Origin: Flammeovirgaceae bacterium SG7u.111
GTDB taxonomy: Bacteria; Bacteroidota; Bacteroidia; Cytophagales; Flammeovirgaceae
Length of the DNA stretch: 64,000 nt
Assembly (NCBI GenBank): GCA_034044135.1
Contig: CP139021.1
Coordinates: 4,417,635-4,481,634 of the forward strand
Reading direction: 5' to 3'
A program made the translations under genes and the position numbers. Below, one piece after another: positions 1-8,462 of the stretch (position 1 is its first letter; the number at the start of each line of letters is the position of its first letter). The notes below the pieces were generated by a model, which searched no databases, had not been told where the DNA came from, and was given only the letters and a program-made list of their open reading frames with translations.

Positions 1-493
1 TTTGATATTCAATCAAAAGCTTCCTTTTTCTTTCTTCGTACTCTAATTTTAAGACCCTTTTCAATTCTATATCCTCGACAATCCTTTGCTCCTTTTCGTC
101 CCAATCATAATAATCCCAATGCACATGATAAAAAACCTTTAAAACACCTGTTTTCATCAAATCATTACCATTATAGTAGTAATCAAAAAGCAAGTCACTT
201 ACTTTTTGCACCCCTAATAATTCAATATAAGGTTTAATGAAATAGCCATTTGCACTAGGATCAGTTTCAGATATACCAGCTTTGAACATTAGATGAAGTA
301 ACGAAATAGGATATGTCGGTATCTTCTGCAAGTACATCAGTACAATCATCCTTTTTTTGGGCAACAGCAAATGTTGACTTATTAAGGCAAAGTTTTTCTC
401 ATCAATGTTGGTTGAATACTCATTCCTCAGTATATCTTCAATATTTTCATTTGAAACACTGTCATAGAATGATATGTAATCAAATCTTTTCAT
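1..493 (-). CDS. hypothetical protein, truncated by window edge
   Basis: The minus-strand frame is open from an ATG at 493 to the window edge, about 164 codons with no stop, starting MKRFDYISFYDSV. AAGGA lies nine bases before the ATG, a usable ribosome site. The product is rich in Tyr, Lys, Ile and Asp, has no signal peptide or obvious membrane helix, and ends at the edge in a highly charged helical stretch. I do not recognise a family, and the carboxyl end is missing. It is read away from the small membrane protein gene at 685-1131, with two short hairpins between them. Confidence 0.6.
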   Translation of the reverse strand, partial: MKRFDYISFYDSVSNENIEDILRNEYSTNIDEKNFALISQHLLLPKKRMIVLMYLQKIPTYPISLLHLMFKAGISETDPSANGYFIKPYIELLGVQKVSDLLFDYYYNGNDLMKTGVLKVFYHVHWDYYDWDEKEQRIVEDIELKRVLKLEYEERKRKLLIEYQ

Positions 494-564
494 ATAATTC
501 GATCCTTATTAATTTTGAATTATCAACCTTCCTCGACTCTGTCGAATAAGAATATTTGTGCAGG

Positions 565-609
565 GTAGCCAGAGGCTACAATAATAGTTGCCACTCGGCA
601 AGAGCCGAG
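565..609. repeat. two tandem short hairpins
   Basis: GTAGCC (565-570) pairs with GGCTAC (574-579), and CTCGGC (594-599) pairs with GCCGAG (604-609). They lie between two minus-strand genes without a good T-run, so they could be a weak terminator for the gene at 685-1131 or an intergenic palindromic repeat. The CTCGG/CCGAG core is also the core of the terminator stem at 5365-5388. Confidence 0.35.
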
Positions 610-684
610 CAGCATGTTCGGGTATAATTTGAGATTCAACTTTCCAATAATTTATGCTCTACCGCATATCCTAAATCAGTCAAC

Positions 685-1131
685 TTAGATTCTACGACTA
701 ATAGTTCCAAGATATAGAAACATAATTTCATCTCTACGACCATTAACAACTACGCTCAGCACAATTTTTTTCTCATCTAATTCTTTAAACTCTAAATAAT
801 CTATTTGCTCAAATTTTCTTTTTACAGATTTAAAGCGCACCCACAGATTTTTTCTATACACAACCTCTTTCTGTGTAAAAAGAAAAGGATACATGAACAT
901 TGCCCTTAAAACTCCGTGCAGTATTAGTAAATTAAAAAAAGATAAGAAAATGACCTTCATCATCAAAGAAAGTCCTTCATAATAAGAGACAGATGCGTAC
1001 AATAAACCCACGAAAACCGATAATAAAAAAATTACTATCCAGTAATTCGGCTTGAGAACAACTTCTATACCTCCCGCTCTTTCAAAAAAATATGTATATC
1101 TTGAATTGAATAGAATTTCTTTATCCCTCAT
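685..1131 (-). CDS. hypothetical two-helix membrane protein
   Basis: A 148-residue protein with two hydrophobic segments, roughly residues 30-52 and 58-82, followed by a soluble C-terminal half of alternating beta-like and charged residues. The order (short N-terminal strand segment, helix pair, beta-rich tail) resembles small bacterial proteins with a membrane hairpin and a PH-like or YcxB-like tail, but I cannot name a family with confidence. The next gene (Rrf2) is divergent, so the roughly 140 bases between them hold both promoters. Confidence 0.6.
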   Translation of the reverse strand: MRDKEILFNSRYTYFFERAGGIEVVLKPNYWIVIFLLSVFVGLLYASVSYYEGLSLMMKVIFLSFFNLLILHGVLRAMFMYPFLFTQKEVVYRKNLWVRFKSVKRKFEQIDYLEFKELDEKKIVLSVVVNGRRDEIMFLYLGTISRRI

Positions 1132-1205
1132 CTTTTATGTTTTTTACCCCTATATACCCTCAACTCTGCCGACTGAAAAATATTTATGGACGAGACAATT
1201 AAAAC

Positions 1206-1248
1206 TAATCGGATAATTTTGTCCGATTAAAAAAATATCCTACATTTG
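1206..1248 (+). promoter_or_regulatory. promoter plus palindromic operator of the Rrf2 gene
   Basis: A perfect inverted repeat, TAATCGGA (1206-1213) and TCCGATTA (1222-1229), has an 8-base spacer. A Bacteroidota-type promoter overlaps it: TTTG at 1218-1221 as the -33 box, 19 bases, then TACATTTG at 1241-1248 as the -7 box. The palindrome therefore covers the -33 box, a position that fits repression, probably by the Rrf2 protein itself. A related site lies at 2137-2155. Seen: repeat and boxes; inferred: who binds. Confidence 0.65.
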
Positions 1249-1270
1249 CCGTGTAACTAATGGAGGAAGT

Positions 1271-1717
1271 ATGTTTTCAAAATCTTGTGAATACGGTATA
1301 AAGGCAAGTGTTTTCATTGCGCAGCAGTCCCTCAAAGGAGAGCGTGTCTCGCTGAACGATATTGCCGAGGCAATAGATTCCCCTACGGCATTTACAGCCA
1401 AAACACTCCAGCTTCTATCCAAAAACGGGATCATAAAATCTATAAAAGGGTTTGCTGGAGGCTATGCAATCCCCACTGAAAATCTAGATACGCTAAGCCT
1501 CTTCCACATAGTAGATGCGATTGATGGCGACCCTGTTTACAAAGCCTGTGGGCTGGGCTTAAAAGAATGCAACGAAGCAATGCCCTGCCCTATCCACAAC
1601 GATTTCAAAAAGGTACGCTCAGCATTAAAGAAGATACTTGAAAACACACTCATAAAAAAACTAGCCAACGACCTAGACGGCGGTTTGGTGTACCTCAAAC
1701 GAATAATGGAAAATTAG
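1271..1717 (+). CDS. Rrf2/NsrR-like Fe-S transcriptional regulator
   Basis: A 148-residue Rrf2-family protein: winged helix at about 1-70 (with the wing KGFAGGY at 59-65), then a dimerisation helix. Three cysteines, C93, C100 and C106, have the spacing used by IscR and NsrR to hold an iron-sulfur cluster. The neighbours are all NO-related (truncated haemoglobin two bases downstream, then scdA and NO reductase), which favours an NsrR-like NO sensor over IscR. GGAGGAAG directly before the ATG is an unusually strong ribosome site for this phylum. A palindrome over its own promoter suggests autoregulation. NO sensing is inferred from context and cysteines. Confidence 0.88.
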   Translation: MFSKSCEYGIKASVFIAQQSLKGERVSLNDIAEAIDSPTAFTAKTLQLLSKNGIIKSIKGFAGGYAIPTENLDTLSLFHIVDAIDGDPVYKACGLGLKECNEAMPCPIHNDFKKVRSALKKILENTLIKKLANDLDGGLVYLKRIMEN

Positions 1718-1719
1718 CG

Positions 1720-2118
1720 ATGGATACTAAGAAAACAGACATCTTGAGTATTGGAGAGGTAAAAACTTTGGTCAATACTTTTTACGACAATGTAAGAGCC
1801 GATGATTTGCTCAAAGACATTTTCAACCAAAAAATAGGGGATCGTTGGACAGAGCACCTCGAAAAGATGTACCGATTTTGGCAAACGGTGTTGCTTGGTG
1901 AGCACACTTACAACGGCAGCCCATTTCCTCCACATATGCAATTACCTGTGGAAAAAGAGCATTTTGACCGCTGGCAAAGCATATTTCACAACACAGTAGA
2001 TACGCTTTTTACGGGAAAAAAGGCAGACGAGGCAAAATGGAGAGCCTCGAAAATGGCTGAACTATTCCATTATAAAATCGAACATTTCAAGGCAAGTGCC
2101 TCAAACTCGTTGCAATAA
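1720..2118 (+). CDS. group III truncated haemoglobin
   Basis: A 132-residue globin starting two bases after the Rrf2 stop, so the two are surely co-transcribed. Group III (Ctb-like) features are visible: Tyr22 at B10, His46 at E7, proximal His72 inside PPHMQLP, and Trp85 at G8 in EHFDRW. Proteins of this group bind O2 and NO in the cytoplasm and take part in nitrosative stress tolerance (known for Campylobacter Ctb). Here the role would be NO binding or detoxification next to the Fe-S repair protein and NO reductase. The family call is secure; the exact reaction is not shown by sequence. Confidence 0.93.
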   Translation: MDTKKTDILSIGEVKTLVNTFYDNVRADDLLKDIFNQKIGDRWTEHLEKMYRFWQTVLLGEHTYNGSPFPPHMQLPVEKEHFDRWQSIFHNTVDTLFTGKKADEAKWRASKMAELFHYKIEHFKASASNSLQ

Positions 2119-2136
2119 AGCGGCTTATGACCTTTC

Positions 2137-2155
2137 TCGGATAATTAAACTCCGA
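2137..2155 (+). promoter_or_regulatory. second Rrf2-type operator, upstream of scdA
   Basis: TCGGA (2137-2141) and TCCGA (2151-2155) flank a 9-base spacer beginning TAATTA. Ten bases, TCGGATAATT, are shared with the operator at 1209-1218. The spacer is one base longer, so the match is related rather than exact. It lies in the 279-base gap before scdA, where the scdA/NO-reductase promoter must be. I found no clean TAnnTTTG box in that gap. Confidence 0.5.
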
Positions 2156-2397
2156 AAGGACATTTGTACCTGCTAACTGGCATTTTTTACAACTTTCTCA
2201 TTTATCAAATTTTTCAATGCAAATGCACACACATAAGATAGCTCCTTAAGCAGGATTTTCCTTATCGGCTTATCAACCTGAAGAAGCGGCAACGGCTGCA
2301 TTCTTCTTCCACTTAAATTTTGCAACCGCAAAAATTAGGGCAGGACTACTTATGCTTTTTCAAAATCAAATTATACACAACAATAAATACCTTTCTC

Positions 2398-3098
2398 ATG
2401 GAAATAAATAAAAACACCAACATCGGCGAGCTAGTAGCACAGGACTATCGGGCTGCTACCGTTTTCAAAAGTTATGGAATAGACTTTTGCTGCCAAGGCA
2501 ACAGAACCTTAGGCGACGCCTGCAAACAAAAAGGGATAGACCCAGAAGATGTCATCAAAGACGTAGTGGAAAAAATGCAGGAAAAACCAAACCAATCAAT
2601 TGATTTCCAATCCTTCCCACCAGACTTACTAGCCGATTATATAGAAAAAACACACCACAGGTATGTGACAAAATCGGTAGAAGAAATCAAGCCTTTTTTG
2701 GAAAAAGCATGCAGCGTCCACGGGGAAAACCATCCTGAGTTGCTGGAAGTACACAACTTTTTTGGGCTTCGGTTCGAGAACTGACGCAGCACATGGAAAA
2801 AGAGGAAAGTATCTTGTTGCCATTTGTGCGACATGCGGTTCAGGGAAAACTGGCAGATGAGCGTGCAGCCTCCTACTCTTCCGTAGAGGAATCGGTACAA
2901 ACCATGACGCAAGAACACAGCACAGAAGGTGAGCGATTTAGAAGAATTGCTGAACTAACCAACAACTATACACCCCCAGCCGATGCCTGCAACACCTACA
3001 AAGTAACCTTTGGTTTACTCAAAGAATTTGAAGAAGACTTGCATTTACACATCCATTTAGAAAACAACATTCTCATACCTAAAGCAGCAGCTTTATAA
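2398..3098 (+). pseudogene. scdA: ScdA/RIC-type di-iron Fe-S repair protein, split by a frameshift
   Basis: Two frames together make one RIC protein of about 233 residues, the usual family length. The first (from ATG 2398) carries the ScdA_N domain with the C31-C32 pair (DFCCQGNRTL) and the start of the hemerythrin-like domain (THHRYV, HGENHPELLEVH). It then runs off into GLRFEN and a stop at 2784. The -1 frame gives the expected continuation (RELTQHMEKEE, VRHAV, LHIHLENN) to 3098. The switch lies at the six-T run 2758-2763; one more T would restore the gene. RIC repairs NO- or oxidant-damaged Fe-S clusters. The cause may be a sequencing error, a real mutation or slippage. ATG 2398 is preferred over an in-frame start at 2320 because ScdA_N begins there. 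Confidence 0.85.
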
Positions 3099-3119
3099 CC
3101 TTAGTAAAATCAAAACAGC

Positions 3120-5342
3120 ATGAAAAAGATTTGGATTGGATTTATAAGTGTGATAGTAATCTCATTTATCGTACTATCGTGGGTAGGTACTGAAATTTAC
3201 CAAACACAACCACCTCTCCCCAGCAAAGTAATCATTAAAGGAACACAAGAAGTTGTTTATACCGAAGAAGATATTCAAACTGGGCAAAATGTTTGGGAGT
3301 CGATTGGAGGTATGGAAGTAGGCTCTATTTGGGGGCACGGAAGTTATGTTGCACCCGACTGGAGTGCGGACTGGATACACAGAGAAGCCGTCTTTTTGCT
3401 CGATTATTGGGCACAAAAAGACTTTGGGAAAAGCTTCGACGCACTGGATGTTGAAAAACAAGGAGCGTTAAAAGCCCGGCTGGTCAAAGAAGTGCGAACA
3501 AACACGTTTGACCCTCAAACAAAAAGCATCAGCATTTCCCCCACACGCTACGAGGCAATCAAAAAAAACAGTGAGCACTACGCAGCTATTTTCTCCGAAG
3601 GGCACGAGCAATACGCTATCCCAAAGGGTGCGCTAGAAGATAAGGCAAAGCTTGAGCAACTGAATGCCTTTTTGTTTTGGACATCGTGGGCGGCAAGTAC
3701 CAACAGACCCGAACAAGATTTCACCTACACCTCCAACTGGCCCCACGAACCATTGATTGACAACACAATCACCGTTGATTCTCAAATCTGGTCAGGCTTT
3801 TCCGTGATACTCTTGCTCCTGTTCATAGCCTTGCTAACTTATTACTATCTGAGAAACCACGAAAAAGGCGAGATACTGGAAAAACCAGCTACCGATGCCC
3901 TAGAAGGATTGGTACTTACAGCCTCACAAAAATCCGTGCTCAAATACTTTTTGGTCATTATGCTGCTCATTGTGCTGCAAGTGCTCATGGGCGCACTCAC
4001 CGTTCACTACACGGTAGAAGGGCAGGCATTTTTCGGACTTGAAACCTCTTCTTTCCTACCCTACTCTATCTCCCGAACGTGGCATACACAGCTAGCTGTT
4101 TTTTGGATTGCGGCTACTTGGCTTGCCACAGGCTTGTTTTTAGCACCGATGATCAGCGGTAAGGAAATGAAATTCCAACGCTTCGGAATCAACTTCTTGT
4201 TTGGGGCATTGCTAGTGATAGTGCTGGGCTCTATGCTTGGAGAGTGGCTTGGCGTTCATCAGTTTTTGAGCCTTACAGCCAACTTCTTCTTTGGTCACCA
4301 AGGCTATGAGTACATGGATCTCGGCAGGTTCTGGCAAATATTTTTGGGAATAGGTCTCATTTTATGGGTGCTAATGGTTGGAAGGCACATCCTCTTTGCC
4401 ATCAAAAAGAACGACAGCTCAAAACACTTGCTCATCATCCTTTTGGTGGCAGTGGTTGCCATCGGCATGTTCTTCTTTTCAGGGTTGATGTACGGAGAAA
4501 ACAGCAGCTTGCCCGTCATCAATTATTGGAGATGGTGGTTGGTTCATCTTTGGGTAGAAGGTTTTTTTGAAGTATTTGCCACCGTAGTAATTGCTTATAT
4601 TTTCCTAAAAATGAAAATTTTATCTGCCAAAACTGCTGGAAAAGCAGCCATAGCATCGGCTTCTATCTTTTTGGCAGGAGGAATTATAGGAACGCTCCAC
4701 CACCTCTATTTCTCTGGTACACCTGTGAAAGCCATTGCCTTAGGGGCTACATTCAGTGCGCTAGAAGTCGTGCCGCTCACCCTCATGGGCTTCGAGATAA
4801 GGGAAAGCTGGAACTTGCTCAAAGAGCATAATTGGATGCAAAGATACAAGTGGCCTATCTTTTTCTTCATGGCTGTTTCTTTTTGGAACATGCTAGGCGC
4901 TGGGGTATTTGGCTTCTTGATCAACCCACCAATCGCATTGTATTACATCCAAGGGCTAAACACTACGCCAGTACACGCCCATACTGCTTTATTTGGCGTG
5001 TATGGAATGCTGGGCATGGGCTTTATTTTAATCTGCCTAAGGCTTTTTTCAAACAGAGAGTGGAAAAATGACAAACTTCTTAAAAGAGCTTTCTGGGGGT
5101 TAAACTTTGGCTTAATTGCCATGGTGCTATTTAGCCTTTTGCCAATAGGACTTATCCAAGCATACACTTCCATAAGCGAGGGGTATTCCTATGCAAGAGA
5201 CGCCGAACTGCTCTACTCCCCAACCATACAGACACTTAAGTGGATGAGAATGATAGGCGATATAATCTTCTCGGTCGGAATCTTCTATTTTAGTTGGTTT
5301 ACCGTGAAAGAAACCATCCATTGCATAAAACAGAAACTATAA
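3120..5342 (+). CDS. norZ: quinol-dependent nitric oxide reductase (qNOR), large single-chain form
   Basis: A 740-residue inner-membrane enzyme reducing 2 NO to N2O with electrons from quinol. The N-terminal extension typical of qNOR follows the first helix (VVYTEEDIQTGQNVWESIGG, then GSIWGHGSYVAPDWSADWIH). The haem-copper-type core follows, with about twelve further helices. Likely metal-ligand histidines lie in SRTWHTQLAVFW, TLHHLYFSGTP and PVHAHTALFG. Length matches qNOR (about 750), not the shorter cytochrome c-dependent NorB, and no NorC gene is present. It follows scdA by 21 bases and ends at a strong terminator, so scdA-norZ is a detoxification unit likely controlled by the Rrf2 protein. 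Confidence 0.95.
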   Translation: MKKIWIGFISVIVISFIVLSWVGTEIYQTQPPLPSKVIIKGTQEVVYTEEDIQTGQNVWESIGGMEVGSIWGHGSYVAPDWSADWIHREAVFLLDYWAQKDFGKSFDALDVEKQGALKARLVKEVRTNTFDPQTKSISISPTRYEAIKKNSEHYAAIFSEGHEQYAIPKGALEDKAKLEQLNAFLFWTSWAASTNRPEQDFTYTSNWPHEPLIDNTITVDSQIWSGFSVILLLLFIALLTYYYLRNHEKGEILEKPATDALEGLVLTASQKSVLKYFLVIMLLIVLQVLMGALTVHYTVEGQAFFGLETSSFLPYSISRTWHTQLAVFWIAATWLATGLFLAPMISGKEMKFQRFGINFLFGALLVIVLGSMLGEWLGVHQFLSLTANFFFGHQGYEYMDLGRFWQIFLGIGLILWVLMVGRHILFAIKKNDSSKHLLIILLVAVVAIGMFFFSGLMYGENSSLPVINYWRWWLVHLWVEGFFEVFATVVIAYIFLKMKILSAKTAGKAAIASASIFLAGGIIGTLHHLYFSGTPVKAIALGATFSALEVVPLTLMGFEIRESWNLLKEHNWMQRYKWPIFFFMAVSFWNMLGAGVFGFLINPPIALYYIQGLNTTPVHAHTALFGVYGMLGMGFILICLRLFSNREWKNDKLLKRAFWGLNFGLIAMVLFSLLPIGLIQAYTSISEGYSYARDAELLYSPTIQTLKWMRMIGDIIFSVGIFYFSWFTVKETIHCIKQKL

Positions 5343-5364
5343 TGCTTTTTCATAACCACTAATT

Positions 5365-5388
5365 GTCGCTCGGTCTCGGCCGAGCGAC
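5365..5388 (+). terminator. intrinsic terminator after the NO reductase gene
   Basis: A 9-bp stem, GTCGCTCGG (5365-5373) with CCGAGCGAC (5380-5388), has a six-base loop and is followed by AGTTATTTTTG. It sits 22 bases after the NO reductase stop. Confidence 0.8.
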
Positions 5389-5491
5389 AGTTATTTTTGT
5401 AGATAGAGAGCAACCAACTATTAATTCACTTAAAACCTACTATCCTAATTTCACTACCGCCCAAAAATATTCCTCTTTTCCCAAATAAGCG

Positions 5492-5499
5492 TAGCTTTG
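5492..5499 (+). promoter_or_regulatory. probable -7 element of rsmG
   Basis: TAGCTTTG fits the Bacteroidota -7 consensus TAnnTTTG and lies four bases before the rsmG ATG, implying a nearly leaderless transcript. I saw no good TTTG box at the expected upstream spacing. Confidence 0.35.
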
Positions 5500-5503
5500 C
5501 AGG

Positions 5504-6130
5504 ATGGAAATCATAGAAAAATACTTCCCTGAGCTGAGCGAGGAACAAAAAAAGCAATTTGCACTGTTGGACGGGCTTTACCGAGACTGGAACCAGAAAA
5601 TCAACGTCATTTCCCGTAAGGACATAGACAATCTTTATACCCACCATATCCTTCATTCGCTGGCTATTGCCAAGTTTGTAAGCTTTGCCCCTGAAACTGC
5701 GGTGCTCGATATAGGTACAGGCGGTGGTTTTCCAGGCATCCCTTTGGCTATCCTTTTCCCCGAGGTAAAGTTCCACTTGGTCGATTCTATTATGAAAAAG
5801 ATAAAGGTAGTCAACGAGGTGAGCGGGGCACTTGAACTCAAAAATGTAAGAGCTGAGCAAAACCGGGTGGAGCAATTGAAAGGGAGATATGATTTTGCCG
5901 TTACCCGAGCGGTAGCTTCTATCACAGACCTTTGGGGTTGGGTAGGTGGAAAACTAGGAGATGGCGGAAAAAGCAGCGTATGGAACGGATTGATTTGCCT
6001 AAAAGGCGGTGACCTGAACGAAGAGCTGGACGTATTTAAGCGAGATTACCGTACCGAAGAACTGAGCTCATATTTTGAAGAGCCCTTTTTCGAAACCAAA
6101 AAAATTGTGTACGCGCCAATGATGTACTAA
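5504..6130 (+). CDS. rsmG: 16S rRNA (guanine-527-N7) methyltransferase RsmG
   Basis: A 208-residue RsmG, normal length. It transfers a methyl group from S-adenosylmethionine to G527 of 16S rRNA. Visible: the N-terminal LYRDWNQKINVISRKD segment typical of RsmG, the SAM-binding loop VLDIGTGGGFPGIPLAI near residues 67-83, and VTRAVAS. It is monocistronic, bounded upstream by the NO-reductase terminator. Start chosen at 5504 because the family begins with this helix. Confidence 0.95.
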   Translation: MEIIEKYFPELSEEQKKQFALLDGLYRDWNQKINVISRKDIDNLYTHHILHSLAIAKFVSFAPETAVLDIGTGGGFPGIPLAILFPEVKFHLVDSIMKKIKVVNEVSGALELKNVRAEQNRVEQLKGRYDFAVTRAVASITDLWGWVGGKLGDGGKSSVWNGLICLKGGDLNEELDVFKRDYRTEELSSYFEEPFFETKKIVYAPMMY

Positions 6131-6444
6131 GAACTTGGCCAGAAACCCTAAGTTATCCCAAACAATTAGTCCATCCATTCGATTAGGAAACTGTAGAAAT
6201 ACACTACTGACCTTTTTACCAAAAATTCACGAGGACTTGAGTGCTTTTTGGTTAATTAGAGCAGAAGATTGTATAATTGCCAATTCGTGGAAAGCAGCTT
6301 TGGCAGCAAGTAAAGCAAGTACACAACAAAAAACTGATTTACAGTAAATTAACTATTTTTAAACCAAGATAGGATTTTTTAGTCCTTCAAAGGATACAGG
6401 TTCCCACCAAATGCGCTGAGCAAAAGAAATGGGGCAACTAAAGT
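6131..6444. other. intergenic region without a convincing gene
   Basis: A 70-codon plus frame beginning with TTG at 6135 crosses this gap, but it has no ribosome site, no recognisable domain and a low-complexity end. I do not call it. No strong terminator was seen after rsmG. Confidence 0.4.
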
Positions 6445-7419
6445 ATGGCAGATAAGATTAAAGACATACAAGCACCAATAGCCTCTGAAATGCAAGAATT
6501 TGAGAAAAAATTCAGGCAATTCATGACCACAAAGGTGGCTTTGCTCGACACAATAATGAGCTTCATAGTGAAGCGTAAAGGCAAACAGATCAGGCCCTTG
6601 CTGGTATTTTTGAGTGCTGGGATGTGCGGCGAAATCCAAGAAAAAACATTTAGAGGAGCAGGGCTTATCGAGCTGCTGCACACGGCAACTCTCGTCCACG
6701 ACGATGTGGTGGACGATTCCCATTACCGAAGGGGCTTCTTTTCCATCAATGCGCTTTGGAAAAACAAAGTTGCAGTGTTAGTAGGTGACTATTTGCTTTC
6801 ACGAGGACTACTCCTTTCTATTGATAACCAAGATTTTGGCATACTTAAAATAGTATCGGAAGCGGTGCGAGAAATGAGCGAAGGCGAGCTTCTCCAGATG
6901 GAAAAAGCCCGCAAGCTCGATATCACCGAAGAGGTATATTTTGAGATTATCCGTCAGAAAACCGCTACGCTTATTTCCTCTTGCTGTGCGGTGGGTGCTA
7001 GCTCTACTGGAGCCGACGGGGACAAAGTGAAACTAATGGCAGAAATGGGGGAAAAACTTGGTATGGCTTTCCAAATAAAAGACGATTTGTTCGACTATGG
7101 AAAAGCAGAAATAGGCAAACCCGTTGGCATAGACATAAAAGAGAAAAAAATGACTTTGCCACTTATTTATGCACTTTCTAAGGCTTCGTGGCTTGAAAAG
7201 AGAAAAATCATTTTCATCATAAAAAACCAAAGCAACCAGCCTAAAAAAGTAAATCAAGTAATTGATTTTGTAAAAAATTCGGGAGGTTTGGAATATGCTA
7301 CAAACGTGATGAACAAGTACTACGAAGAAGTGATTGAAACACTAAAGTTATTTCCAGAAAGTCCATACAAAAACTCTATGGAAAAGCTTATGGCTTATGT
7401 GATCAACCGCAGTAAATAA
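6445..7419 (+). CDS. polyprenyl synthetase (long-chain trans-isoprenyl diphosphate synthase)
   Basis: A 324-residue class I prenyl synthase that condenses isopentenyl diphosphate onto allylic diphosphates, probably to the side chain of menaquinone. Both Mg-binding motifs are visible: D86-D87-x-x-D90 in LVHDDVVDD and D213-D214-x-x-D217 in KDDLFDY. KGKQIRPLL near residue 50 is the first conserved block. Small residues before the first aspartate motif suggest a long-chain product, but chain length and whether it is the sole quinone-chain enzyme cannot be read from sequence. Confidence 0.92.
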   Translation: MADKIKDIQAPIASEMQEFEKKFRQFMTTKVALLDTIMSFIVKRKGKQIRPLLVFLSAGMCGEIQEKTFRGAGLIELLHTATLVHDDVVDDSHYRRGFFSINALWKNKVAVLVGDYLLSRGLLLSIDNQDFGILKIVSEAVREMSEGELLQMEKARKLDITEEVYFEIIRQKTATLISSCCAVGASSTGADGDKVKLMAEMGEKLGMAFQIKDDLFDYGKAEIGKPVGIDIKEKKMTLPLIYALSKASWLEKRKIIFIIKNQSNQPKKVNQVIDFVKNSGGLEYATNVMNKYYEEVIETLKLFPESPYKNSMEKLMAYVINRSK

Positions 7420-7913
7420 AACATACTTCTTTAGTGATTCCATCTATTTTTTGTGTGACTTTCACCTTGTGATTTATCTTTCTTATACTTTTTCTTACAA
7501 TTAGCCTATTTTTTATTAGCATGTAAATATATTTGGAAGATGATATGGGCAAAAACTAACCTGTTTTCTTTCAACATACAATATTTCTACTGGAACAAGC
7601 TGCCTGATGTCAACCAGCCAAATAATTAGAATAGAATCAATATTTCAACTAAAAAAATCAGCATTTCATTAAAGCTTGTTACAAACAAGTAACTAATCAA
7701 TTTATCTAATAATCTACTTCTATAAAATTTGCTTAGAAGCGCATATTTTAGATAGATTTTTTTTTGATATGGAGTTTACAACAACTTCTTATCGTGATTA
7801 ACCTTCGTCGTATCAGTAATATTTCTTTTGTTCACTAAATAAAGAAATGGTACATGCGTTGAAATTTAAACACTTTGGTAATTAACAGCTCTAGTAAAAC
7901 AATTCTATTTCTA
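7420..7913. other. AT-rich intergenic region
   Basis: About 490 bases, strongly AT-rich, with no supported gene. The YfiR frame extends upstream to a TTG at 7875, but the encoded residues before the ATG at 7914 do not extend the signal peptide sensibly. A short CTTGT/ACAAG palindrome lies near 7676-7690. It presumably holds the promoter of the yfiR-kinase pair; I could not pick a clear TAnnTTTG box. Confidence 0.4.
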
Positions 7914-8456
7914 ATGGTTGGTAACTTTAAAACATTTTTGGCTTTATCAGTGCTATTGCCCCTTTTTTGGGCGATGGGATTCGAGGTAAAAGCACAAGAA
8001 GGGACAGTTGCCAACAAGGCAGAATGGCTCATTAGCTTTTCAAAGTTTATCGATTGGCCCTCCAAAGATCAAGAAGAGACATTTTCTATCAAGATCTTGG
8101 GCGACGAAAACTTTTACCAGTACCTCAACTATATCTATGCAGATAGAACAGTGAAGGGCAAACCTGTAAAAGTTTCGCTAGTTTTCTCCTCTGAAGAAGT
8201 TTCAGATTGCCACATTTTGTTTGTTTCGAGTGAGTTCAAAGAGAGCCTTCCCGAAATCATCCAAAAAACCAAGTCACACCCTATCCTCACCGTAGGAGAA
8301 TACACGGGGTTTGCCAAGGATGGCATCATGATCAACTTCTTTACCGAAAATGGGGAAATCCGTTTCGAGCTAAATCCAGATGCCGCAAACAAGTCAGGGC
8401 TTTCAATTGGTTACCAGCTATTTCAGGTTGCTAAGGTCGTAAAATTTCAACCATAA
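7914..8456 (+). CDS. YfiR family periplasmic protein
   Basis: A 180-residue protein with a signal peptide ending near KAQEG (cleavage about residue 27) and a YfiR (DUF4154) domain: VANKAEWLISFSKFIDWP, CHILFVSSEF, ILTVGEYTGFAKDGIMINFF and ELNPDAANKSGLSIGYQL are typical blocks. In Pseudomonas YfiR is a periplasmic inhibitor of the diguanylate cyclase YfiN. Here the gene six bases downstream is a histidine kinase with a YfiN-like sensory region, so YfiR probably gates that kinase instead. Start 7914 is chosen over TTG 7875 because it gives a compact signal peptide. Confidence 0.88.
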   Translation: MVGNFKTFLALSVLLPLFWAMGFEVKAQEGTVANKAEWLISFSKFIDWPSKDQEETFSIKILGDENFYQYLNYIYADRTVKGKPVKVSLVFSSEEVSDCHILFVSSEFKESLPEIIQKTKSHPILTVGEYTGFAKDGIMINFFTENGEIRFELNPDAANKSGLSIGYQLFQVAKVVKFQP

Positions 8457-8462
8457 ATAAAC

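Noticed and set aside
2754-2800. programmed frameshift in scdA
   Set aside because: A T6 run alone, without a downstream stem or pseudoknot that I can see, is not enough to claim programmed slippage; kept only as one option.
6135-6347. 70-codon plus frame after rsmG starting with TTG
   Set aside because: No ribosome site, no domain and low-complexity tail; likely chance.
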